A DNA stretch of 60,481 nt, taken from NCBI GenBank assembly GCA_021294835.1, contig JAJTDF010000010.1, positions 1-60,481 of the forward strand. Direction: 5' to 3'. Shown in pieces: positions 8,361-15,582 of the stretch (positions within the stretch are counted from its first letter, which is position 1; every line of letters starts with the position of its first letter). This DNA comes from Planctomycetaceae bacterium. GTDB lineage: Bacteria; Planctomycetota; Phycisphaerae; Phycisphaerales; UBA1924. A program made the translations under genes and the position numbers. The notes beneath the pieces were generated by a model that ran no database searches, had not been told where the DNA came from, and saw only the letters and a program-made list of their open reading frames with translations.

Positions 8361-9011
8361 ATGGGCTACATCGATCCGGAACAACTGGCGTCGGCGGACC
8401 GCTACAAGCTGCTGATCGGGGCGATTGTGCCCAGGCCGATCGCGTGGGTGAGCACGGTTTCGGCGGAGGGTCGGCCGAATCTGGCGCCGTTCAGTTTCTT
8501 CAACGGCGCCGGGAGCACGCCGATGAGTCTGCTGTTCTGTCCGGCGAACAAGGGCGACGGGAGCATGAAGGACACGCTGCGCAACTGCCTGCCGGAGGCG
8601 GAGGGGGGCACGGGTGAGTTTGTGGTGAACGTGGTGCGGCACGCGCAGGCGGGGCCGATGAGCGTGACGGCGGAGGAGTTGCCGTACGGCGAGAGCGAGT
8701 GGTCGCTGGCGGGGCTGGAGGCGGAGGCGAGCGGGGTGGTGCGGCCGGGGCGGGTGAAGGGGTCGCCGCTGGCGTTTGAGTGCCGCACGCATCAGGTGAT
8801 TCGGCTGGCGGCTGGTGTGCCGGGGGGGGCGAACGTGGTGATCGGACGTGTGGTGGCGGTGTGGGCGGAGGAGGGGCTGGTGAACGCGCGGCAGCATGTG
8901 GACGCAGCAAAGTTGGATGCGATCGGGCGGATGGGGGGCGACGGGTACTGCACGACGCGGGACCGGCTGAGCATTCCGCGCGGGCGTGGGGCGTTGCCGG
9001 GGGGCGGTTGA
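8361..9011 (+). CDS. Flavin reductase-like FMN-binding split-barrel protein
   Basis: A 216-residue protein of the flavin reductase/flavoredoxin family, which binds FMN in a split beta-barrel. The signature block PRPIAWVSTVSAEGRPNLAP followed by FSFFNG lies at about 21-46, and a second block FECRTHQVIRL then VVIGRVVAVWAEEG gives the core strands seen in the family. GGAGG ten bases before the ATG at 8361 fixes the start. It sits in a divergent pair with an unknown gene and has no partner oxygenase nearby, so its physiological electron acceptor cannot be deduced. Cytoplasmic: no signal peptide. Confidence 0.85.
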   Translation: MGYIDPEQLASADRYKLLIGAIVPRPIAWVSTVSAEGRPNLAPFSFFNGAGSTPMSLLFCPANKGDGSMKDTLRNCLPEAEGGTGEFVVNVVRHAQAGPMSVTAEELPYGESEWSLAGLEAEASGVVRPGRVKGSPLAFECRTHQVIRLAAGVPGGANVVIGRVVAVWAEEGLVNARQHVDAAKLDAIGRMGGDGYCTTRDRLSIPRGRGALPGGG

Positions 9012-9282
9012 GGGCGTGCGGGAGGTGTGGGGGGGCGGTGCGGAAGGTGGGCGGGTGACGGGGGCAGGGCGATAAAACCCGGATATGCGGGCGGTGCGGG
9101 GCGGTGGGGTTCGCCCGGGCGATTTGTGCGCCACACCTTCACAGCGGCGGCTGCCCCGAGGGCTCGGGGAAAGCCAGTCCCGCGGGGTTCTAGCCGAACA
9201 ACACGGACGCTCGACGGTTTGAGGCTCAGCGTTCCGCAGTGGGCGGAGCTGGGCCGGGCGTCGGGCATCGGAGCGACGCAGC

Positions 9283-11187
9283 ATGAAGGCTCATCAGATC
9301 AACGGCACGTGCGAGGCGACGGGCAAGCGGGTACCGACGCGCCGGGGCCGGCATCTGGCGGCGGCGGGCGTGCTGCTGGCAGTGTGCGGGCTGAGCGCTG
9401 CGGCGCACGGGCAGCTGCCCTTGCAGATGGTGGCGGTGAGCAGCGCAACGGAGTTCAGCGCTGACGGGGGCACGCTGCGGTTCGCCAGCGTGGGCATGCC
9501 CTCGATCAACGATCAGGGGCGGGTGGTGTTTCCGGTGGTGCTGTCGGGCAACGGGGTGACCACGGGCAACCAGCAGGCGCTGGTGGTGAGCGCGGGCGGG
9601 GGCGGCGAGACGCCGGCGGGGGTGCTGGAACTGCTGCTGCGGAGCGGCTCGGCGGTGCCGGGTACCGGCGCGGGGGACGGGGTGATGATTGACTCGTTTG
9701 ATGACCCGGTGATGAACGGCTCGGGCCGGGTGGCGGTGACGGTGACGCTGACGGGGACGGGGATCAGTACGGGGAGCAACCGCGCGCTGGTTATCGCCAG
9801 CACCGATGGAGCTTTGCAGACGCTGGTGCGGGCGGGCACGCCGGCGGCGGGCGGGGGCGGGGGCGGGGGCGGGGCGCTGGTGCGCGACGTGCTTGCGCCG
9901 CTGGTGGGCGCCGACGGCACGGTGGCCTACACGGCGGTGCTGGGCGGGGAGGGTGTAACCGGCCTGAACAACCGCGGGCTGTACCGCTCCGGTGTGGACG
10001 GGCAGGGCGCCAACGCGGCGGCGACGCTGCTGGTGCGTAACGGCGATCAGGTGACCACTCCGGCGGGCGGGGCGGTGGGCATCACCTGGCAGACCTTCGC
10101 GGTGCCGGCGGTGAGCGGGAGCGGCACGGTGGTGATGCTGGGCTTCCGGCAGGGCGGCTCGTTCAACCAATTCACCGGGGGCGGGCTGTTCAACGCCACT
10201 GCGGGCGGCCCGCTGAGCACGCTGCTGAACGTGGGCGACACGGCGCCGGGGGCCGACGGACTGACGTATCGGGCGTTCAATCAGCCGGCGGTCAACGGCG
10301 GCGGGGATCTGGCGTTCATGGCGCTGCTGTCCGGCGCGGGGGTGTCGGGCGGCAACGATGTGGCCTTGTTCCTGCAGCGAGCCCCCGGGGCGACGACGAC
10401 GATGGCGGCCAGGATGGGCCAGTCGCACGAGTCACTGCCGTCCGGACAGGCCATCGGCGTGATCGGCAACCCGGTGCTCAGCCAGAGCGGACGGATGGCC
10501 TTCATCTCGACGATCGTGGGAACGGGCGTGACGGTGACCACCGACCGCGCGCTGTGGATGGCCAACACCGCCGCTGACGGCGGGGGCGAACTGCGGATGG
10601 TGGCCCGTCGGGGCGGCGCCGTTCCGGGCCTGACGGGCTTGCAGTTTGCCAGCCTCGGCGTGCCATCGATGAATGCGCGGGGGCAGGTGATCTTCAGCGC
10701 CACCCTGAGCGGGACGGGCGTGACGGCGGGCAACAACCAGGCGGTCTTCGGCTTTGAGCCCAGTGTGGGGCTGGTGCTGGTGGCCCGCACCGGTGACCGC
10801 CTGCGGATCGGCGGGGCCTCGGGCCCGCGGCAGATCACCGAACTGCGGATCCTCACCGGTTCGGGCGGGCACGACGGGCGGGGCATGGCGCTGACGGCCG
10901 GCGGGCAGGTGGTGATGCGGGCGGGTTTCGGCGCGCAGAGCGCGATCCTGACCGCCCAGTTGCCGATCTCGCTGGCGGATGTGGGGTCCAGCAACGGCGC
11001 CGTGGGTCCGGACGGTCGGGTGGATGCCGGCGATCTGGCGGCGTTCATGGCGGCGTACAACGCCGGTTCGTTCCGTGCGGACCTGTCGAGCATGATGTCG
11101 CTGGGCACGGGGGCGGCCCCGGTGCGTGACGGCGTGGTGGATGAAATCGATCTGAACGCGTTCCTGACGGCGTTTTCGGGCGGCTGA
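9283..11187 (+). CDS. Secreted NxxGxxAF-repeat protein with C-terminal dockerin-like domain
   Basis: A 634-residue exported protein. A basic N-terminus is followed by a signal peptide ending near AAAHGQ (about residue 44). At least five degenerate repeats follow, each with an N-x-x-G-x-x-A/V-F core and a G-T-G-V/I-x-x-x-N-x-A-L block, for example INDQGRVVF, MNGSGRVAV, VNGGGDLAF, LSQSGRMAF and MNARGQVIF. This matches the choice-of-anchor NxxGxxAF (DUF7453) family that I know mainly from planctomycetes. The last 70 residues carry two EF-hand-like loops, GPDGRVDAGDL and VRDGVVDEIDL, as in dockerins. No enzyme domain is visible. Role inferred: extracellular protein anchored by its dockerin-like end. 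Confidence 0.82.
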   Translation: MKAHQINGTCEATGKRVPTRRGRHLAAAGVLLAVCGLSAAAHGQLPLQMVAVSSATEFSADGGTLRFASVGMPSINDQGRVVFPVVLSGNGVTTGNQQALVVSAGGGGETPAGVLELLLRSGSAVPGTGAGDGVMIDSFDDPVMNGSGRVAVTVTLTGTGISTGSNRALVIASTDGALQTLVRAGTPAAGGGGGGGGALVRDVLAPLVGADGTVAYTAVLGGEGVTGLNNRGLYRSGVDGQGANAAATLLVRNGDQVTTPAGGAVGITWQTFAVPAVSGSGTVVMLGFRQGGSFNQFTGGGLFNATAGGPLSTLLNVGDTAPGADGLTYRAFNQPAVNGGGDLAFMALLSGAGVSGGNDVALFLQRAPGATTTMAARMGQSHESLPSGQAIGVIGNPVLSQSGRMAFISTIVGTGVTVTTDRALWMANTAADGGGELRMVARRGGAVPGLTGLQFASLGVPSMNARGQVIFSATLSGTGVTAGNNQAVFGFEPSVGLVLVARTGDRLRIGGASGPRQITELRILTGSGGHDGRGMALTAGGQVVMRAGFGAQSAILTAQLPISLADVGSSNGAVGPDGRVDAGDLAAFMAAYNAGSFRADLSSMMSLGTGAAPVRDGVVDEIDLNAFLTAFSGG

Positions 11188-11210
11188 GCGCGGCGCGGGC
11201 GGATCGGGCG

Positions 11211-11240
11211 TTGGCAGGTTGGGGCGGAGTGTGGTAGACT
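11211..11240 (+). promoter_or_regulatory. Promoter placing the start point at the HYExAFE start codon
   Basis: TTGGCA (11211-11216), an 18-base spacer and TAGACT (11235-11240). The expected start of transcription, about seven bases on, coincides with the GTG at 11248, and there is no Shine-Dalgarno sequence. A leaderless mRNA is the simplest reading. Confidence 0.5.
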
Positions 11241-11247
11241 GCTGACT

Positions 11248-11964
11248 GTGACAGCCAGCGGGGATGATCGACGGCATTACGAGCGGGCCTTCGGGGCGTT
11301 TGCCGCCGGCCAAGGGTGGGCGGTGGCGGGTGCGGATCAGGCCCGGCAGGCGTTGATGGCGCACCGGCGGGTGGAGCACGAGGGCAGGGCGCTGAAGTGC
11401 TTTGACTTTGTGGTGTTCGGCCCGCGGGGCGGACAGGGTGCGGCGGATGGCGGGCGGCCGGGGGGGTTGATCGTGGAGATCAAAGGGCGGCAGGTGAACC
11501 CGGCGGCAGCCCGCGGTTGGGGCGGGGCGCACGGAGGCGGTGCGGGGGAGGGCGTGAGCGGATGGGGGGAGCGGCTGCCGCCGGCCTCGCAGCGGGCGGG
11601 GAGCCTGCAGACGTGGGCGACGCGCGAGGATGTGGAGCACCTGCTGCTGTGGGAGGAGGTGATGGGGCCGGGGTACCGGGCGGCGCTGGTGTTTGCGTAT
11701 TGGTGGCGGACCGACCCGGACGGGCGATCGGCGACGCGGAGTTGCATGGGGTGGGGCGGGCGGTGGTACTGGTTCTGCGCTGTGCCGGTGCGGGCGTATG
11801 CGGCCAGGTGCACGCAGCGCAGCGCCAAGTGGGACACGGTTCACGTGGGGCGGGCGGCGTTTGAGGCCATGGCGACGCCGTTGGCGACGCCGTTGGCGGC
11901 GTTGCTGGCGGGGGCCGGCGCGGGGGATGGTGGCGGAACGGCCGCGGACGCGGGCTCGAGGTGA
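11248..11964 (+). CDS. HYExAFE-type protein with PD-(D/E)xK nuclease-like motif
   Basis: A 238-residue cytoplasmic protein starting at GTG. Near the N-terminus it has HYERAFGAFA, the motif after which the planctomycete HYExAFE family is named. Further on, KCFDFVVFG (about 50-58) and LIVEIKGRQV (about 72-81) give the D-x(n)-E-x-K arrangement of PD-(D/E)xK nucleases and Holliday-junction-resolvase folds; the family function is not known to me. The region 85-115 is Gly-rich and probably a loop, then LLLWEEVMGPGYRAALVFAYWW and a YWFCAVPVRAY strand follow. The tail (ATPLATPLAALLAGAG) is low-complexity and overlaps the convergent CDF gene by 124 bases. Confidence 0.75.
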   Translation: MTASGDDRRHYERAFGAFAAGQGWAVAGADQARQALMAHRRVEHEGRALKCFDFVVFGPRGGQGAADGGRPGGLIVEIKGRQVNPAAARGWGGAHGGGAGEGVSGWGERLPPASQRAGSLQTWATREDVEHLLLWEEVMGPGYRAALVFAYWWRTDPDGRSATRSCMGWGGRWYWFCAVPVRAYAARCTQRSAKWDTVHVGRAAFEAMATPLATPLAALLAGAGAGDGGGTAADAGSR

Positions 11965-12929
11965 ACCAGCACATCCGCGACCTGGGGCAGGCGCTGGCGG
12001 ACGGTGGCGCGAACCTTGCCGCCGACGGCGTGGGCGGCGCTGATGGGCATGGCGGGATCGACGTGCAGGTGCATGTCCACCAGGTGGCGGCGGCCGGACT
12101 TGCGGGCGTGGACCTTCTCGACATCAACGACGCCGGGGACGCTCAGGGCGACGGTGCGGACGTCCCCGGCCAGATCGGGGCAGTCGCGGTCGAGCAGTTC
12201 GCCCAGCGGGGCACGCATGAGCAGCGAGCCGTTGATGAGGATGATCAGCGAGGCGGCGAGCGCCGCGTAGTCCTCAGCGGGCCACCAGGCCTCGCCCCCG
12301 AAGACGGCGATGGAGATGCCCACGCCGGCGAGGACGGAGGTGATGGCATCGGAGCGGTGGTGCCAGGCGTCGGCAAGTACGGCGGTGCTGGAGGCGCGCT
12401 GCGCGGTGGCGGAGGCGATGCGGTAGAAGGCCTCTTTGACGACCACGACGGCGAGGAGGACCCAGAGCGTCCACGCGGCCGGGGCGCGGTGCGGGGAGAA
12501 GATCTCGCGGACCGCCTGCACGCCGATGCCGACGCCGGCGAGGACGATCATGCCGGAGACCACCAGCGCGGCCAGAGCCTCGGCCTTGCCATAGCCCCAG
12601 GGGTGGCGGCCGTCGGGCGGGCGATCAGCCAGACGCACGCCCTGCAGGGTGACCACGGAGGCGACGACGTCGAGCAGGGATTCCACCGCGTCGGCGATGA
12701 GGGCGTAGGAGTGGCCGAGGATGCCGGCGGCGAGCTTGATGGCGCTCAGGCCGGCGTTGGCGAACAGCCCGAGCACCACGGTGGTGCGGAGCCTGGGGAC
12801 GGGGGCGGGGCCGGTGGGGCCTGTCGGGCCGGTGGCACCTGCTTGGCCGCTGGAAATGGCGGGTTGGCCCGAAGGGGCGTTCACGGGGGATTGTTTGCGG
12901 CTGGGCGGTGGGGCGGGCCTTGGCTGCAT
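11841..12929 (-). CDS. Cation diffusion facilitator (CDF) metal transporter
   Basis: A 362-residue inner-membrane metal/proton antiporter. Starting at ATG 12929, a Pro/Gly-rich cytoplasmic leader of about 45 residues precedes six transmembrane helices. Family landmarks are ALIADAVESLLDVVAS in helix 2, HPWGYGKAEALAALV after helix 2, and ADAWHHRSDAITS in helix 5. Helix 5 gives H-x3-D; by alignment with YiiP helix 2 gives E-x3-D where YiiP has D-x3-D. The C-terminal metallochaperone-like domain holds GVVDVEKVHARKSGRRHLVDMHLHVD. A Pro/Ala-rich tail of about 45 residues follows and overlaps the HYExAFE gene. Metal specificity cannot be read from sequence alone. Confidence 0.88.
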   Translation of the reverse strand: MQPRPAPPPSRKQSPVNAPSGQPAISSGQAGATGPTGPTGPAPVPRLRTTVVLGLFANAGLSAIKLAAGILGHSYALIADAVESLLDVVASVVTLQGVRLADRPPDGRHPWGYGKAEALAALVVSGMIVLAGVGIGVQAVREIFSPHRAPAAWTLWVLLAVVVVKEAFYRIASATAQRASSTAVLADAWHHRSDAITSVLAGVGISIAVFGGEAWWPAEDYAALAASLIILINGSLLMRAPLGELLDRDCPDLAGDVRTVALSVPGVVDVEKVHARKSGRRHLVDMHLHVDPAMPISAAHAVGGKVRATVRQRLPQVADVLVHLEPASAAVPPPSPAPAPASNAANGVANGVAMASNAARPT

Positions 12930-13091
12930 CCCCCGTTCAAGTGAAGGGAAAGATGACAAAAACCAGCCTGCGGGTGAACCTTCGGCCCGTTGGGCGGGCT
13001 TCACTGGTGGGGGGCTGGGGGCGGTGTGGGGGTGGATGGCCGGTGTGTGGGGAGCCAGCGGCGCACTTTGGCTGGAAGGAAGGACGATTCC

Positions 13092-15395
13092 ATGAACGCG
13101 ATGAGCACGAGGACCACGATGAACGCAACGGGCATGACGGGCATGAACTGCATGACGGGTCGGCGGGTGCGGGCGCTGCTGCTGGTGGCGGGGATGGCCT
13201 GGGGGCTGGTGGCGCATCCGGCGGCGGTGCTGGGGCAGTCCGGGGCCTCAGGTGGTGGTGCGGGGGGTGGCTCGACGGGGGGTGGTGCGGCGCCGGCGGC
13301 GGTGGCCACCACGGGGATGGACGCGTTGCCGATCACGTCGATCACGCTGTACCGCTCGGGGGTGGGCTCGTTCCTGCGCTCCGGGCAGGTGACCGACGAC
13401 GCCAAGGTGCAACTGCGGTTTGATGTCAGCCAGATCAACGACGTGCTCAAGACCATGCAGGTGCTGGACCTTTCAGGCGGGCGGGTGGAGTCGGTGAGTT
13501 ACGCCAGCAAGGACCCGCTGGCACGGCGGATGGCCAGCTTCTCGCTGCCGATCGGGGACAACCCGAGCATGCAGTCGCTGCTGGAGCGGCTGCGGGGCAG
13601 CGTGATCACGCTGCAATTGACCGAGGGCACGGTGAACGGCACGGTGCTGAGCACGGAGGTGCGCAAGGTGCCGGTGGCCGGGACGGGCCCGGGCGGAACC
13701 GGTGCAGGGTCGATCGACGCGGCGTTTGTGAACCTGGTGACCGGGACGGGGATCCGCTCGGTGCCGATCGCGTCGATCGGGAGCTTCCAACTGGCGGACA
13801 AAGCGCTGGCGGAGGAACTCAACCGGGCGCTGATGGCGCTGGCGGACAGCCGCGGGGAGCGGAGCAAAGCGGTGGAGGTGACGCTGGACGGTGCGGGGAA
13901 GCGGAACATCGTGGTGGGGTATGTGCACGAGACGCCGGTGTGGAAGACGACGTATCGGCTGCTGCTGCCGGAGACGGAGGATGCGGGGAGCCCGGCGCCG
14001 CAGGCGGTGATGCAGGGGTGGGCGATCGTGGAGAACACGACGGACCAGGACTGGCAGAACGTGCGGCTGTCGCTGGTGAGCGGGAGGCCGGTGAGCTTCA
14101 CGATGGACTTGTATGAGCCGCTGTATCTGAACCGGCCGGACGTGCCGGTGCCGACTTTGGCGGGGGTGATGCCCAGGAACTACGACGCGGCGCGGGATGC
14201 GGCGGGCAAGCCGGGTGAGCCGGGGGCGGATGCCAAGCGTGCGGCGATGCGGCGGGGCGAGGGCGGAACGAATGGCGCGCCCGGGCGTCTGGCGGCGGCT
14301 GCGGCACCGATGCCCTCGGCGGGCGCTCCGGGCAGCCCGGGCGGAGGGGGCGGCATGCAGCGGTTGGAAGAGTCCATGGCGACCGCGGACGGCAGCGTGG
14401 ACTTCGCGGCCTACGGCGCCAAGGCGGCGGCCTCGGCCCGGGAGGTGGGCGAGGTGTTCCAGTTCACGCTCAACGAGCCGGTGACCATCGAGCGGCAGCG
14501 GTCGGCGATGATCCCGATTCTCTCGGGCACGGTGGGGGCGCGGCGGGTGAGCATCTACAACCCGGGCGACCGGCAGGACTTCCCGATGCGGGGGGTGGAG
14601 ATCACCAACGGCGACACGCAGCTGCTGCCGGGCCCGCTGGCGGTGTTTGATGGTTCGACGTATGCGGGGGATGCGACGATCAACCAGGTGGCGGCGAAGG
14701 ACAAGCGGCTGATCGCCTACGCGGTGGACCTGGAGGTGAACGCGGAGACGCGCAGCGATTCGCAGAACAACCTGACCAAACTGGTGATCTCGCAGGGCAC
14801 GGTGCGCCACACCTACGGCCAGCGGTTCACGACGACCTACGTGTTCACCAACAAGGACACCAAGCGGCAGCGGACGATCATGGTGGAGCACCCGCGGATG
14901 GATGGGTGGGACTACGCCGGGGCCAAGCCGGTGGAGGAGTCGGCGACGGTGCACCGCTTTGAGGTCAAGGCCGAGGCGGGCAAGACCGCGGAGCTGAAGG
15001 TGGTGCAGGAACGCACCATGATGGAGGAGGCGGGCGTGCTGGGGTATGACATGGAGACGCTGGTGCGCTACCGCAGCGAGGGCAAGCTGTCGCAGGCGGT
15101 GCTGGACGCGTTCAAGGCGGTGGCGACCAAGCAGATGGCCGTGCAGGAGCAGGAGCGGACGGTGGCGAACATCACCACCCAACTGGATGAGCTGCGCAAG
15201 GAGCAGACGCGGGTGGCGGGGATCATGAAGGATCTGGACCGCAACTCTGACGCGTACAAGAACCTGCTGCAGAAGCTCAACAGCCAGGAGAAGCAGATCG
15301 ATGAGCTGACCGGCCAGCAGAAGAGCGGGCGGGAGCGGCTGGTGACGCTGCAGCGTGAGCTGAACGCGTACATCGCCGGCTTGTCGGTGGAGTAA
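13092..15395 (+). CDS. Secreted DUF4139 domain protein with C-terminal coiled coil
   Basis: A 767-residue exported protein. The ATG at 13092 is preceded by GGAAGG; the signal peptide ends near VLGQS (about residue 48) and a Gly-rich linker follows. An N-terminal beta region (ITLYRSGVGSFLRSGQV onward) leads to the DUF4139 domain, seen as VGYVHETPVWKTTYRLLLPE, then WAIVENTTDQDWQNVRLSLVSG, and later SIYNPGDRQDFPMRGVEI with GPLAVFDGSTYAGDA. A low-complexity Gly/Ala/Pro insert separates these parts (about 375-450). The last 80 residues (QEQERTVANITTQLDELRKE onward) are a coiled coil. Function of DUF4139 is not established; periplasmic or surface location is inferred. A terminator follows directly. 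Confidence 0.82.
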   Translation: MNAMSTRTTMNATGMTGMNCMTGRRVRALLLVAGMAWGLVAHPAAVLGQSGASGGGAGGGSTGGGAAPAAVATTGMDALPITSITLYRSGVGSFLRSGQVTDDAKVQLRFDVSQINDVLKTMQVLDLSGGRVESVSYASKDPLARRMASFSLPIGDNPSMQSLLERLRGSVITLQLTEGTVNGTVLSTEVRKVPVAGTGPGGTGAGSIDAAFVNLVTGTGIRSVPIASIGSFQLADKALAEELNRALMALADSRGERSKAVEVTLDGAGKRNIVVGYVHETPVWKTTYRLLLPETEDAGSPAPQAVMQGWAIVENTTDQDWQNVRLSLVSGRPVSFTMDLYEPLYLNRPDVPVPTLAGVMPRNYDAARDAAGKPGEPGADAKRAAMRRGEGGTNGAPGRLAAAAAPMPSAGAPGSPGGGGGMQRLEESMATADGSVDFAAYGAKAAASAREVGEVFQFTLNEPVTIERQRSAMIPILSGTVGARRVSIYNPGDRQDFPMRGVEITNGDTQLLPGPLAVFDGSTYAGDATINQVAAKDKRLIAYAVDLEVNAETRSDSQNNLTKLVISQGTVRHTYGQRFTTTYVFTNKDTKRQRTIMVEHPRMDGWDYAGAKPVEESATVHRFEVKAEAGKTAELKVVQERTMMEEAGVLGYDMETLVRYRSEGKLSQAVLDAFKAVATKQMAVQEQERTVANITTQLDELRKEQTRVAGIMKDLDRNSDAYKNLLQKLNSQEKQIDELTGQQKSGRERLVTLQRELNAYIAGLSVE

Positions 15396-15443
15396 GCGGG
15401 GAGCGTGCCGACCCGGCGAGTGGGCGGCGAGCGATGAAGCATG

Positions 15444-15482
15444 CAACCGCCCGGCGCGAGATGGCCGGGCGGTTGTGCTTTT
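15444..15482 (+). terminator. Rho-independent terminator after the DUF4139 gene
   Basis: A perfect 11-12 bp stem, AACCGCCCGGC with GCCGGGCGGTT, loop GCGAGATG, followed by GTGCTTTTGG. It lies about 50 bases after the stop at 15395. Confidence 0.85.
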
Positions 15483-15582
15483 GGGGGAGGCGCGGCTTCC
15501 GGCGGGCGGTCGCCCGTGCGGCAAGAATGGCCGGCATGCCAGTGCCGGGCCCGAGGCCCCGCCGGCGGCAAGGAGCAGCCGG

